Under the pieces are notes generated by a model. That model made no database searches. It was not told the origin of the DNA and saw only the letters and a list, made by a program, of their open reading frames with translations. A DNA stretch of 64,000 nt from Palsa-461 sp963768185 (GTDB taxonomy: Bacteria > Actinomycetota > Acidimicrobiia > Acidimicrobiales > RAAP-2): NCBI GenBank assembly GCA_963768185.1, contig CAVYGS010000005.1, positions 806,001-870,000 on the forward strand. Direction: 5' to 3'. Position numbers and translations under genes: made by a program. Numbering within the stretch: position 1 is the stretch's first letter; each line of letters starts with the position of its first letter. Positions 1 to 10,704 of this stretch are shown piece by piece.

Positions 1-2
1 CC

Positions 3-449
3 AGCCTCGTGCGCGGGATCAAGTCCTCGAAGCTGGGCAAGGTGAGCCGGGGCCACGGGAAGTTCCAACTCACCTACCTGGGCAAGCCCCTCTATCGCTT
101 CTCTGGGGACAAGTCGGCGGGCCAGACCGGTGGCGAAGGATTCGAGAACGACTGGTTCGTCGCGACGCTGACCCCGAAGGCGGCGCCCACCGCGACACCC
201 GTGACCGCCACGGTGCCGCCGACCACTGCGGCGGTGTCGCACGCCTCGTCGAGCTCGCACAGCTCGTCGTCCCCACCGAGCTCTCCTGCGCCGACCACGC
301 CGCCCGCGACCACGCCGCCGGCGACCACGCCGCCCGCGACCACGCCGCCCGCGACCACGCCGCCGACACCAGACCCGACCCCGGCACCCACGCCTGCGCC
401 AACCCCCGCCCCGACCCCGATGCCGCCGACCGGCGGGTACGGCTACTAA
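3..449 (+). CDS. Secreted PF03640-type repeat protein, 3' part
   Basis: The frame is open to the left edge, so this is the C-terminal part of a longer protein. Near its start it carries the Y-x-(FWY)-xx-D type block of PF03640 'secreted repeat of unknown function' proteins (YLGKPLYRFSGDK, then ENDWFVATL), which are usually lipoproteins or secreted. About 75 residues of Ala/Thr/Ser/Pro-rich low-complexity sequence follow, including repeated PATTP units and PTPA repeats, ending in GYGY. Such a tail fits a cell-wall-spanning or exposed linker. The TAA stop directly abuts the left end of an insertion sequence. Function is unknown. The family call is fairly sure; the N-terminus and any signal peptide lie outside the window. 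Confidence 0.75.
   Translation, partial: SLVRGIKSSKLGKVSRGHGKFQLTYLGKPLYRFSGDKSAGQTGGEGFENDWFVATLTPKAAPTATPVTATVPPTTAAVSHASSSSHSSSSPPSSPAPTTPPATTPPATTPPATTPPATTPPTPDPTPAPTPAPTPAPTPMPPTGGYGY
292..366 (+). repeat. Five tandem 15-bp units encoding PATTP
   Basis: Five near-identical 15-base units (292-306, 307-321, 322-336, 337-351, 352-366) with the core cgaccacgccgcc repeat in frame and encode the Pro/Thr tail of the secreted protein. Because the unit is a multiple of three, copy-number changes would lengthen or shorten the tail without breaking the frame. Confidence 0.85.
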
Positions 450-1717
450 GGGTCCACGGAAGTATAACTCGCGCGATATAGCCTCCGGGAGTGGAGGTGG
501 CCGAGGCCCAGCTGGCTGAGTTCTTCTCGGTCGTGATGCCCCTGCTCGATGAGCGCCAGCGACGTGTGGTCGCGGGAGCGGCAGCGAAGCTGCTCGGTCG
601 GGGTGGAACGACTGCGGTGGCTCGTCTGGCATCGATGAGCCGCAACACGGTGATCACGGGAACCCAAGAGATCGACTCGGGGATGGCCACACCCAACGAG
701 CGTGTGCGTCGAGAGGGTGGCGGCCGCAAGCGCTTGATCGACAAGGACCCGAACCTGCTCTTGGAACTCGACGACCTCGTCTCCCCCGAAGCCCGCGGCG
801 ATCCGATGTCCCCCCTGCGTTGGACGGCCAAGTCCACCTATCGACTCGCTGACGCACTTGGTGCCAAGGGCTTCGAGATCAGCCCCAAAACCGTGGGGGA
901 CCTGCTCGCAGAGATGGGCTATAGCCTCCAAGGCACCTCCAAGCAGAAGGAGGGCGCCCAGCACGTGGACCGCGACGCCCAGTTCGCCTACATCAACGAC
1001 ACGGCGGGACGGTTCTGCTCCGAAGGCCAGCCGGTCATCAGCGTCGACGCCAAGAAGAAGGAGCTGGTCGGCGAGTACTCCAACGCTGGTCAGGAGTACC
1101 AGCCGGCCAAGAAGCCCACTCGCACCCAGGTCCACGACTTCATCGACCCCGAGATGGGAAAGGCCATCCCCTACGGCGTCTACGACTTGGGTGCCGACGA
1201 AGGCTGGGTCTCGGTCGGCAACGATGCCGACACGGCCGGCTTCGCCGTGGCCAGCATCGGCCGGTGGTGGGCTCAGATGGGCAGGCACCGTTACCCCGAC
1301 GCCACCAAGCTGCTCGTCTGTGCCGACGCCGGGGGTTCGAACGGCTATCGCCTTCGGGCCTGGAAGGTCGAACTGGCCAAGCTGGCGGCTGACACCGGGC
1401 TTGAGATCACCGTTTGCCACTTCCCGCCGGGGACCTCCAAGTGGAACAAGATCGAGCACCGCATGTTCAGCTTCATCACCATGAACTGGAGAGGGCGCCC
1501 CCTCACCTCTTATCGCGTCGTCGTCCAGCTCATCGCCAACACCACGACCAAGAAGGGTCTCAAGATCAACGCCGAGCTCGACGAGGGCTACTACCCGACC
1601 GGAGTCAAGATCACCAACAAGGAGTTGGCCGCCGTCCCTCTCACCCGCCATGAGTTCCACGGTGACTGGAACTACACCGTGCATTCCCAACCGCTCAACT
1701 AATTTCCGCGCGGGCCC
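450..1717 (+). mobile_element. ISAzo13-like insertion sequence
   Basis: A single transposase gene (491-1702) lies between imperfect terminal inverted repeats: left GGGTCCACGGAAGT at 450-463 and right ATTTCCGCGCGGGCCC at 1702-1717, whose reverse complement reads GGGCCCGCGCGGAAAT. TAA flanks both ends (447-449 and 1718-1720), consistent with a 3-bp target duplication. The left TAA is also the stop codon of the upstream gene, so the insertion preserved that gene's end. The exact outer ends are inferred from the repeat and could be off by one or two bases. Confidence 0.75.
491..1702 (+). CDS. ISAzo13-family DDE transposase
   Basis: A 403-residue protein starting at GTG, full length for the ISAzo13 family (DDE_Tnp_ISAZ013). 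It would catalyse cut-and-paste movement of the surrounding element. A predicted DDE triad is visible: Asp near 186 (VISVDAKKKELVG), Asp near 279 (LLVCADAGGSNGY) and Glu near 322 (SKWNKIEHRMFSF). The N-terminal 60 residues contain a helix-turn-helix-like stretch (TTAVARLASMSRNTV). No frameshift or stop is present, so the copy may still be active. It fills almost the whole element, leaving about 40 bases before the start and 15 after the stop. Confidence 0.9.
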   Translation: MEVAEAQLAEFFSVVMPLLDERQRRVVAGAAAKLLGRGGTTAVARLASMSRNTVITGTQEIDSGMATPNERVRREGGGRKRLIDKDPNLLLELDDLVSPEARGDPMSPLRWTAKSTYRLADALGAKGFEISPKTVGDLLAEMGYSLQGTSKQKEGAQHVDRDAQFAYINDTAGRFCSEGQPVISVDAKKKELVGEYSNAGQEYQPAKKPTRTQVHDFIDPEMGKAIPYGVYDLGADEGWVSVGNDADTAGFAVASIGRWWAQMGRHRYPDATKLLVCADAGGSNGYRLRAWKVELAKLAADTGLEITVCHFPPGTSKWNKIEHRMFSFITMNWRGRPLTSYRVVVQLIANTTTKKGLKINAELDEGYYPTGVKITNKELAAVPLTRHEFHGDWNYTVHSQPLN

Positions 1718-1770
1718 TAACCGCACCTCCCGGGCGGGTCCTGTTGCCGGTCGACGTTGCGGGGGCCGGC

Positions 1771-1795
1771 AGCGGGGCCCAGCCCCGTGCCCCGC

Positions 1796-1796
<1 letters not shown>
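1771..1796. terminator. Candidate bidirectional hairpin at the IS/argS convergence
   Basis: AGCGGGGC (1771-1778) and GCCCCGCT (1789-1796) form a perfect 8-bp stem with a 10-base loop between the rightward transposase and the leftward argS, touching the argS stop codon. There is no T-tract, so termination is an inference. Confidence 0.35.
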
Positions 1797-3527
<1,731 letters not shown>

Positions 3528-3594
3528 GGCCCATCTTCGCATTCCCCCACCCGCGGCCCGGCGGGCGCGACGGCCCAGGCAGGGCCGAGTGTCA

Positions 3595-3610
3595 CCCGCT
3601 CGTCAGCGGG
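3595..3610 (+). promoter_or_regulatory. Small hairpin just before the acnA start
   Basis: CCCGCT-CGTC-AGCGGG forms a perfect 6-bp stem with a tetraloop, ending 12 bases before the aconitase ATG. It could influence translation initiation, but short GC palindromes are common at this base composition. Confidence 0.25.
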
Positions 3611-3622
3611 CAGAATGGGGGC

Positions 3623-6316
3623 ATGGCGATCCCCCCCTCCCACCCCAACAGCTTCGGTGCGCGCTCACAGCTGCGCGTCGGCAACCGCGAGTTCGAGATC
3701 TTCTCGCTCACCGGCGCCGGGCTCGCCGAGCGCGGCGTCGCGCGCCTCCCCTATTCCTTCAAGGTGCTGCTCGAGAACCTCCTTCGCCACGAGGACGGGG
3801 TGCGGGTGAACGCCGCAGACATCGCCGGCCTCGCGTCGTGGGCCTCCCACGCCGGGAGAGGGGGCTCGAACGAGACCGCCCAGGAGATCGCGTTCAGCCC
3901 CGAGCGCGTCCTCATGCAGGACCTGACCGGGGTCCCCGCTGTGGTCGACCTGGCGGCGATGCGCTCCGCACTGGCAGAGCTCGGTGGAGACCCGAAGCGT
4001 GTCAACCCGCTCGTCCCGGTCGAGCTGGTGATCGACCACTCGGTGATCGCCGAGCGCTCCGGCGGTGATCGATCCTTCGACGAGAACGTCGGCATCGAGT
4101 ACCAGCGCAACCTGGAGCGTTACCAGCTGCTGGCCTGGGCCCAGCAGGCCTTCGAGAACTTCCGGGTGGTGCCGCCGGGGACCGGGATCTGTCACCAGGT
4201 CAACCTCGAATACCTCGCGCGCGTCGTCTTCGACAGCGACGGGACCGCGTATCCCGACACCCTCGTCGGGATGGACTCGCACACCACGATGGTGAACGGC
4301 CTGGGCGTGCTCGGGATCGGCGTCGGCGGGATCGAGGCGGAGGCGGCGATGCTCGGCCAGCCCTACTCGATGGTCGTGCCGCCGGTCGTCGGACTGCGCC
4401 TCGACGGACAGATGCCCGAGGGGACGACCGCGACGGACCTCGTGCTCACGATCACCGCGCTCCTGCGCAACCACGGCGTCGTCGGGAAGTTCGTCGAGTG
4501 CTTCGGCCCCGGCATCGCCTCGGTGCCGCTGGAGAACCGGGCCACCATCGGGAACATGACGCCCGAGTACGGGGCCACTTGCACGATCTTCCCGATCGAC
4601 GAGACGACCATCTCGTACCTGCGCTTCAGCGGACGCGACGAGGACCACCTCGCCTTGGTCGAGGCCTACGCGAAGGCCCAGGGGCTCTGGCACGACGCCG
4701 GCGCCGAGGAGCCCGAGTACACCGAGCTCGTCGAGCTCGACCTCTCGACGGTCGAGCCGTGCCTCGCCGGCCCGGCCCGGCCCCAGGACCGGGTCCCGCT
4801 CAAGGGCGCGGCCCAGGCCTTCCGGACCTCGCTCGGGCACGCACCCGCCTCGGCGCCACTCGCGACCGCCCGACCGGGCGACAAGCCCGAGGTCGAGGAC
4901 GGCGACGTCGTCATCGCCGCCATCACCAGCTGCACGAACACCTCCAACCCCCAGGTGATGGTCGGCGCCGGCCTCGTCGCCAAGCGCGCCGTCGAACGGG
5001 GGCTGTCGGCCAAACCCTGGGTGAAGACCTCTCTGGCCCCCGGCTCGCGGGTGGTCATGGACTACTTGGAGCGTGCCGGGCTGATCGAGCCACTCGACGC
5101 ACTGGGCTTCTATCTGGTCGGCTTCGGCTGCACCACATGCATCGGCAACTCGGGCCCGCTCAAGCCGGGCATCTCCGAGGCCATCCAGTCGGCCGATCTC
5201 GCGGCCGCCGCCGTGCTCTCGGGCAACCGCAACTTCGAGGGTCGGATCCACCCCGATGTCCGCCTCAACTATCTGGCCTCGCCACCGCTCGTGGTGGCGT
5301 ACGCGCTGGCCGGTTCGATGAACATCGACCTCACGACCGATCCGCTCGGCACGGGCAGCGATGGCACCCCCGTCTACCTCAGCGAGCTCTGGCCCACCGA
5401 AGCCGAGATCGCCCAGACGGTCCGCGACTCGCTCGGTTCGGACATGTTCCGGAGCCGCTACGCGGCGGTGTTCGAGGGAGACGAGCGCTGGAAGCAGATC
5501 CCGGTCGCCGCTGGCGAGACCTTCTCCTGGGACCCCGACTCGACCTACGTCAAGCACCCGCCGTTCCTCGCCGACATGGGGGACGGGCCGACGCCAGTGC
5601 GTGACATCGAAGGTGCCCGGGTGCTGGCGGTGCTGGGCGACAGCGTCACGACCGACCACATCTCGCCGGCCGGCTCCATCGGGCCCTCCACCCCGGCCGG
5701 CCACTACCTGACCGAGCACGGGGTGGAGCGTGCCGACTTCAACTCCTACGGGACTCGCCGGGGCAACCACGAGGTCATGGTGCGGGGCACCTTCGCCAAC
5801 GTGCGGCTGCGCAACCAGCTGGCGCCGGGGACCGAGGGCGGGGTCACCCTGCACCTGCCCGACGGCGAGGAGACGACCATTTACGAGGCGTCAATGCGGT
5901 ACCAGGATGAGGGCGTGCCCCTGGTGGTGCTGGCGGGCAAGGAGTACGGGACCGGATCGAGCCGCGACTGGGCCGCCAAGGGGCCCAACCTGCTCGGGAT
6001 CAGGGCGGCGATTGCCGAGACCATCGAGCGCATCCACCGCACCAACCTGATCGGCATGGGGGTCCTGCCGCTCCAGTTCCCGCCCGGCACGAACGTCGCC
6101 AGCCTCGGGCTCGACGGCCACGAGGTGTTCTCGATCACCGGGCTCGATGAGCTGAACCACGGCGCGGTCCCCAAGGAGGTCCAGGTGAGCGCGAGGAGAG
6201 ACGACGGATCGACGGTCGAGTTCGCGGCGATCGTCCGCATCGACACCGAGACCGAGGCGGAGTACTACCGCAACGGCGGGATCCTCCGCTACGTGCTGCG
6301 GCAGCTGGCCCGCTGA
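3623..6316 (+). CDS. acnA: Aconitate hydratase
   Basis: Isomerises citrate to isocitrate in the TCA cycle using a [4Fe-4S] cluster. At 897 residues it has AcnA/IRP1-type length and order: domains 1-3, a linker, then the swivel domain (YGTGSSRDWAAKG near 775). Cluster cysteines are visible in SCTNTSNP and CTTCIGNSG. The N-terminus (NSFGARSQLRVGNREFEIFSL) matches the family at the ATG at 3623. The gene is monocistronic: divergent from argS and ending two bases before the convergent PIG-L gene. No frameshifts. Confidence 0.96.
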   Translation: MAIPPSHPNSFGARSQLRVGNREFEIFSLTGAGLAERGVARLPYSFKVLLENLLRHEDGVRVNAADIAGLASWASHAGRGGSNETAQEIAFSPERVLMQDLTGVPAVVDLAAMRSALAELGGDPKRVNPLVPVELVIDHSVIAERSGGDRSFDENVGIEYQRNLERYQLLAWAQQAFENFRVVPPGTGICHQVNLEYLARVVFDSDGTAYPDTLVGMDSHTTMVNGLGVLGIGVGGIEAEAAMLGQPYSMVVPPVVGLRLDGQMPEGTTATDLVLTITALLRNHGVVGKFVECFGPGIASVPLENRATIGNMTPEYGATCTIFPIDETTISYLRFSGRDEDHLALVEAYAKAQGLWHDAGAEEPEYTELVELDLSTVEPCLAGPARPQDRVPLKGAAQAFRTSLGHAPASAPLATARPGDKPEVEDGDVVIAAITSCTNTSNPQVMVGAGLVAKRAVERGLSAKPWVKTSLAPGSRVVMDYLERAGLIEPLDALGFYLVGFGCTTCIGNSGPLKPGISEAIQSADLAAAAVLSGNRNFEGRIHPDVRLNYLASPPLVVAYALAGSMNIDLTTDPLGTGSDGTPVYLSELWPTEAEIAQTVRDSLGSDMFRSRYAAVFEGDERWKQIPVAAGETFSWDPDSTYVKHPPFLADMGDGPTPVRDIEGARVLAVLGDSVTTDHISPAGSIGPSTPAGHYLTEHGVERADFNSYGTRRGNHEVMVRGTFANVRLRNQLAPGTEGGVTLHLPDGEETTIYEASMRYQDEGVPLVVLAGKEYGTGSSRDWAAKGPNLLGIRAAIAETIERIHRTNLIGMGVLPLQFPPGTNVASLGLDGHEVFSITGLDELNHGAVPKEVQVSARRDDGSTVEFAAIVRIDTETEAEYYRNGGILRYVLRQLAR

Positions 6317-6317
6317 C

Positions 6318-7070
6318 TCAGCCGGTCGGGATCGACCAGAACGCCTCGGCCAGGCGCCCCTCGGGGAGTCCGGCCGCCGCGGCACTGCCTCTCCCCCACA
6401 AAGAGATCCGTTCCTCAATGGCCGGGTCGTCCCCACCCTGGCTCTTGTGGCAGGCCAGTGCAGCGACCTTCCTCGCGAGATGGTCGGTGGTGTCGACCGC
6501 GACATTGGCGTTCGGCGCCGCCATCAGCCAGAGGTTGGGCACCGTGTGGGGTTCGAGGCCCTCTTCCAAGAGCTCGGGATGGGCGAACGGGTTGCGTGCG
6601 TCCGGGTAGACCGCGTCGACCGCAGCCTCGCCGGCCGCCAGGTGGTCGGGGTGGCTCGCGTAGATGATCCCCCAGTTGCGATCGGGCGAGGGGGCGATGA
6701 CCAGATCGGGTTTGAACTGGCGGATCACCCGGGAGATGTCGCGGCGCAACTCGATGGAGGACTCGAGGCGCCCGTCGGCGTAGCCCAGGAAGGTCACCTC
6801 GTGGACGCCGACGGCCGCGGCGGCGGCTCTCTGCTCGTCCTGACGAATCTCGGCCATCTCGGCGCGGCTCTGCGCCCGATCGGAGCCGCCCGCCTCCCCG
6901 TTGGTCACGATGCAGTAGCGGACCTCGGTGCCGAGCGCGACGAAGGTGGCGACGGTCCCCGCTGCGCCAAAGTCGACGTCGTCGGGATGGGCACAGACGA
7001 CGAGTGCTCGACCAAAGACGTCGGTCTCGGGGGACCAGGTGCGTGACGAAGCAGCGGGCGGGAACGTCAT
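6318..7070 (-). CDS. PIG-L/LmbE family deacetylase
   Basis: A 250-residue zinc-dependent N-acetylglucosaminyl deacetylase-like protein. The metal-binding AHPDD motif is at residues 27-31 and HPDH at 140-143, and the length is normal for the family. Actinobacterial members include MshB and Mca of mycothiol metabolism, but the substrate cannot be assigned from sequence alone. The ATG at 7070 lies 7 bases after a TAGTCT -10 box on the minus strand, suggesting a leaderless transcript. The 3' end nearly touches the convergent acnA. Confidence 0.88.
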   Translation of the reverse strand: MTFPPAASSRTWSPETDVFGRALVVCAHPDDVDFGAAGTVATFVALGTEVRYCIVTNGEAGGSDRAQSRAEMAEIRQDEQRAAAAAVGVHEVTFLGYADGRLESSIELRRDISRVIRQFKPDLVIAPSPDRNWGIIYASHPDHLAAGEAAVDAVYPDARNPFAHPELLEEGLEPHTVPNLWLMAAPNANVAVDTTDHLARKVAALACHKSQGGDDPAIEERISLWGRGSAAAAGLPEGRLAEAFWSIPTG

Positions 7071-7077
7071 GGAGCCG

Positions 7078-7083
7078 AGACTA
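7078..7083 (-). promoter_or_regulatory. -10 box (TAGTCT) of the PIG-L gene
   Basis: TAGTCT on the minus strand fits the actinobacterial TANNNT -10 and ends 7 bases before the ATG at 7070, so transcription would start at or next to the A of the start codon. Confidence 0.5.
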
Positions 7084-7100
7084 CGGGTGAGCGAGGTGGC

Positions 7101-8417
7101 TCAGAGCACGCTCTCGGCGGGGTCGGGCTCCCAGGCGGCGAGGTCAGCGAGGCGCGGATCGTTCGAGAAGATCTCGACGATCGGGATGCGCAGCCCGAGG
7201 CGTCGCTGGATCACCTCGGCCTCCACCACTTGGTTCCACAGCAGCAGCGTGACCGCCACGCCCGTTTCCCCGGCGCGGGCCGTGCGGCCCGAACGGTGCA
7301 GATAGGCCTTGTGGTCCTCGGGTGGGTCGTAGTGCAGCACGATGTCGACGCTGTCGATGTGCAACCCGCGTGCGGCGACGTCGGTCGCAACGAGCACGCG
7401 GAGCTTGCCCGAGTGGAAGTCGTTGAGCGCCCGCTCCCGATTGGCCTGGCGCAGGTCGCCGTGGATGGCCGCGCAGCGCACCCCCTCGTGCTCGAGCTGC
7501 TCGACAAGACGGTCTGCGCCGCGCTTGGTGCGCACGAAGCACAACGTCTTGTCGTACGCCTTGCAGATCGCCGCGGCGACCTTGACCTTGTCCATCTGGT
7601 GCACCTGGAGGAAGCGGTGCTCCATCGCGGCGACCGTCTGGGTGCTCGATACGACCTCGTGGAAGACCGGGTCGCGCATGTAGCGCTTCACTAGGCGGTC
7701 GATCGCCCCGTCGAGCGTCGCCGAGAAGAGGAGCGTCTGGTGCTCACGATCCAACCGCCGCAGCACCCACTCGACCTGAGGCATGAACCCCATGTCGGCC
7801 ATCCGGTCCGCCTCGTCGAGCACGAGCACCTCAACGTCGTTCACGGCGAGCTCGCCGCGGTCGCCTAGGTCGATCAGGCGACCGGGCGTGGCGATGATGA
7901 CGTCGACGCCCTTGCGCAACTGCGCGATTTGCTTCTCGATGTCGGCCCCGCCATAGACGGCGGCCACGCGCAGCCCGACGGCCTTGGAGAGCGCGTCCAT
8001 GACGCCGAAGACCTGGAGCGCGAGCTCGCGGGTCGGCAGCAGCACCAACGCGTGGGGCCGAGCGGGGTGGCCGACCGAGGCGGGGGCGTCCCCCTTGGCC
8101 TCGGCGGTCCGCTGGAGCAAGGGAAGCCCGAACGCCAACGTCTTGCCGGAGCCGGTCTTGGCCTTGCCACACACGTCTCGGCCGAGCAGGCCGTCGGCGA
8201 CGGTCAGGGCCTGGATGGGGAATGCGGTGGTGATCCCCTGATCGGCCAGCACCTTGACCAGATCGACGTTGATGCCCAGGGAGTCGAAGGTCCGGGCCGT
8301 CTCGTACAGGTCTCCATCGGGGCCCGCCACCGGGTCCCCGGCTGCTCCGCCGGTGTCCGGCAGGAGGCTCTCCAAGGTCATGCTCTGTGTTCTCGGCTTC
8401 TCTTCTTCGGGCCTCAT
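7101..8417 (-). CDS. DEAD-box ATP-dependent RNA helicase
   Basis: Unwinds structured RNA, probably in ribosome assembly or mRNA turnover. The 438 residues cover the two RecA domains with little extra: Q-motif region (FDSLGINVDLVKVLADQGI), motif I GKAKTGSGKT, PTRELALQ, TPGRL, motif II DEAD, motif III SAT, and motif VI HRSGRTARAG. The C-terminus is short, with no long basic tail. The start could be 8417 or the internal ATG at 8381 (MTLESLLPD). A 238-bp non-coding stretch separates it from the divergent DUF3291 gene. Confidence 0.93.
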   Translation of the reverse strand: MRPEEEKPRTQSMTLESLLPDTGGAAGDPVAGPDGDLYETARTFDSLGINVDLVKVLADQGITTAFPIQALTVADGLLGRDVCGKAKTGSGKTLAFGLPLLQRTAEAKGDAPASVGHPARPHALVLLPTRELALQVFGVMDALSKAVGLRVAAVYGGADIEKQIAQLRKGVDVIIATPGRLIDLGDRGELAVNDVEVLVLDEADRMADMGFMPQVEWVLRRLDREHQTLLFSATLDGAIDRLVKRYMRDPVFHEVVSSTQTVAAMEHRFLQVHQMDKVKVAAAICKAYDKTLCFVRTKRGADRLVEQLEHEGVRCAAIHGDLRQANRERALNDFHSGKLRVLVATDVAARGLHIDSVDIVLHYDPPEDHKAYLHRSGRTARAGETGVAVTLLLWNQVVEAEVIQRRLGLRIPIVEIFSNDPRLADLAAWEPDPAESVL

Positions 8418-8642
8418 TGCGCCCGTTGGCGTGGGTGGCGCGGGGGTCGAGTGCTCAGGACCGCAGCGAGCGGGTGCGCCATTGCCGATCGGGGGGAGAT
8501 CGGCGCACTCCAGGCCAGGTTACCAGCGAGTCGTCGAGGTCCCGGCGGATGGCGGGGAAGTGACGATACGACGGCCATGCGTCGGGATCGTGATGCCTGC
8601 GTGCACCGCACACCGGCGACGCCGATGGTTTGGCCACGCCGT

Positions 8643-8648
8643 TACGCT
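8643..8648 (+). promoter_or_regulatory. -10 box (TACGCT) of the DUF3291 gene
   Basis: TACGCT fits TANNNT and ends 7 bases before the ATG at 8656, giving a predicted leaderless transcript. Confidence 0.45.
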
Positions 8649-8655
8649 CGCCCCG

Positions 8656-9171
8656 ATGCGCCATCAGCTCGCCCAGGTGAACATCGGGCGGCTGGCTGCG
8701 CCAGCGGACTCGCCCCAGCTCGCCGCGTTCTTCGACGCCCTCGACCCGGTCAACGCGGCGGCGGACGCCGCTCCCGGCTTCGTGTGGCGGCTCCAGACCG
8801 AGGAGGGGAACGCCACCGCGATCGTCGCATTTCAGTGGGATCGCGCCGACAGCGATGGCGTGCTCGTGAACATGAGCGTCTGGGAATCGGTCGACGCACT
8901 GGCGCACTTCGTCTACTCCGACACGCACCGGGCGATCCTCAGACAGCGCCGCTCGTTCTTTCAGGTAATCCGTGAGGCGACGACCTGCATGTGGTGGGTG
9001 CCCGAGGGCGAACGACCGTCGATCCAGGATGCCGAGGACCGGGTCCGGCACATCCGCGAGCACGGTCCCACGCCCTACTCGTTCACGTTCCACCACCCGT
9101 TCGGACCACCCGAGGGTGTCCACCCGCACGAGCCGCGCGCGGGCCGCCCCGAGTGGCCCTGCCCCGCCTGA
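8656..9171 (+). CDS. DUF3291 domain protein
   Basis: A 171-residue soluble protein. It begins MRHQLAQVNIGRL and contains the DUF3291 hallmarks of a Trp/Phe-rich ferredoxin-like fold: GFVWRLQTEEGN, VNMSVWESVDAL, HFVYSDTHRAIL and MWWVPEG. Family members are predicted monooxygenase-like or heme-binding proteins, but no function is established. The frame is open upstream, but the ATG at 8656 has family-like sequence right after it and a leaderless -10 box before it. The MFS pump follows 20 bases downstream and is probably co-transcribed. Confidence 0.85.
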   Translation: MRHQLAQVNIGRLAAPADSPQLAAFFDALDPVNAAADAAPGFVWRLQTEEGNATAIVAFQWDRADSDGVLVNMSVWESVDALAHFVYSDTHRAILRQRRSFFQVIREATTCMWWVPEGERPSIQDAEDRVRHIREHGPTPYSFTFHHPFGPPEGVHPHEPRAGRPEWPCPA

Positions 9172-9191
9172 CGACAAGGCAAGCTAAGACG

Positions 9192-10682
9192 ATGGTCGGA
9201 GCGCTGGAAGAGACCGACACGGGCACGCCCACCACACGGCCGGGGCTTGTGATCGTGATCGTGGTGATGGGCGTGCTCATGGCCGCGCTGGACACCACGA
9301 TCGTCGTGTTGGCGCTCCCCTCGATGGAGCACACGCTGCACATCGCGCTCTCTTCGGTGATCTGGGTCATCGTTGGCTACCTGCTCGTCATCACTGTCAC
9401 CGCGACCCAGGTCGGGCGACTTGGTGACATGTTCGGACGGGTCAAGATGTACGAGGCCGGATTCCTCGTCTTCATCGTGGGATCGGCGTTGTGCGCGATC
9501 GCGGACAACGGCGCCACGATCATCGCGTTCCGGATCGTCCAGGGGCTGGGGGGCGCGTTCATCGCCGCCAACAGCGGAGCGGTCCTGGCGGACAACTTCC
9601 CGCCGGAGCGCCGAGGTCGCGCCTACGGGTTCAACGCGGTCGGGTGGAACGTCGGCGCCGTCCTCGGGATCCTGATCGGCGGGGTCATCATCACCTACGC
9701 CTCCTGGCGCTGGATCTTCTGGATCAACGTGCCCGCCGGGCTCATCGCCCTCGGCCTCGCAATCCCCTTCCTCCACGACCGCTCGCCTCGCCATCGCCAG
9801 CGGATCGACTGGGCCGGGATGGTCGCCCTCGGCCTCGGGCTCTTCCTCGTCCTCTGGGCGATGGTCAAGTTGTCGACCGCGTCGCTCTCGGGCGAGATCG
9901 CTGGCGCGCTCGTCGTCGGCGTGGTGTTCCTGGTCGGCTTCGCGGTCATCGAGCGCTTCGTCAAGGAGCCGATGGTCGCCTTGTCGATGTTCCGAATCCG
10001 GACCATGCCGTCGGCGTTGCTCGCGTCCCTCTTTCAGTCGATCGGGACGTTCGCCGTGTTCTTCCTGGTGATCATGTACCTCCAGGGCGTGCGCGACCTC
10101 ACGCCGCTCCACGCCTCGCTGCTCCTCGTGCCCGGCTATCTGATCGGCGCCGCTTTCGCCCCTTATGGAGGCAAGCTCGCCGACCGGATCGGACCGCTGT
10201 GGCCTGCCACCGTCGGCCTGCTCATCTCGGTCGGCGCCCTCGCCCTGTACGCCCAGCTCGGCCTGCACACCAGCTACTCGGTGGTCGTGATCGCATCGGC
10301 GCTCAACGGCATCGGCGGGGCCGGCTTCTACCCCTCGAACACCACCTCGGTCATGGCCATCTCGCCCGCCAACGCCTTCGGAACCGCCTCCGGCCTGCTG
10401 CGGACGTTCGCCAATGTCGGGATGGTCTTCTCCTTCGCGGTCGCGGTGCTGGTGGCGGCGCGCTCGATCTCCAAGCAGAAGGCGTTCGAGATCTTCGTCG
10501 GCACCACCTCGTTGCCGAAGCACCTCAGCCACACGTTCAACACCGGGCTCCACTCGTCGTTCTACGCGTCGATGTCGTTCATCCTCGTGGCGATGGTTTT
10601 TTCTTCGACGCGCCTCTTCCACCGGCGCCGCAGCACGGCCAGCGTGGTGCGGACCCCGGAGGTGGCCGCCCGGACCGGCTGA
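9192..10682 (+). CDS. MFS drug/proton antiporter (DHA2/EmrB-QacA type)
   Basis: A 496-residue inner-membrane exporter with about 14 hydrophobic segments. Typical DHA2 features are the TM1 motif ALDTTIVVLALPSM, motif A GRLGDMFGRVKMYEAG, and motif C-like sequence at GFNAVGWNVGAVLGILIGG. It would expel hydrophobic compounds in exchange for protons. The start is the ATG at 9192, 20 bases after the DUF3291 stop, which suggests an operon. The substrate cannot be predicted. The C-terminal 25 residues are basic and cytoplasmic. Confidence 0.92.
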   Translation: MVGALEETDTGTPTTRPGLVIVIVVMGVLMAALDTTIVVLALPSMEHTLHIALSSVIWVIVGYLLVITVTATQVGRLGDMFGRVKMYEAGFLVFIVGSALCAIADNGATIIAFRIVQGLGGAFIAANSGAVLADNFPPERRGRAYGFNAVGWNVGAVLGILIGGVIITYASWRWIFWINVPAGLIALGLAIPFLHDRSPRHRQRIDWAGMVALGLGLFLVLWAMVKLSTASLSGEIAGALVVGVVFLVGFAVIERFVKEPMVALSMFRIRTMPSALLASLFQSIGTFAVFFLVIMYLQGVRDLTPLHASLLLVPGYLIGAAFAPYGGKLADRIGPLWPATVGLLISVGALALYAQLGLHTSYSVVVIASALNGIGGAGFYPSNTTSVMAISPANAFGTASGLLRTFANVGMVFSFAVAVLVAARSISKQKAFEIFVGTTSLPKHLSHTFNTGLHSSFYASMSFILVAMVFSSTRLFHRRRSTASVVRTPEVAARTG

Positions 10683-10690
10683 CGCCCCGC

Positions 10691-10696
10691 TACGGT
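10691..10696 (+). promoter_or_regulatory. -10 box (TACGGT) of the Fpg/Nei gene
   Basis: TACGGT ends 8 bases before the GTG at 10705, just after the MFS stop codon; a candidate near-leaderless promoter. Confidence 0.4.
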
Positions 10697-10704
10697 CGGC
10701 GGCC

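Noticed and set aside
292..366. Tandem 15-bp repeats as a CRISPR-like array
   Set aside because: Units are contiguous with no spacers and stay in frame within a coding sequence.
3665..5854. 729-residue open frame antisense to aconitase
   Set aside because: Typical GC-rich antisense shadow with Asp/Arg/Val-biased composition and no recognisable domain; the opposite strand is a clear aconitase.
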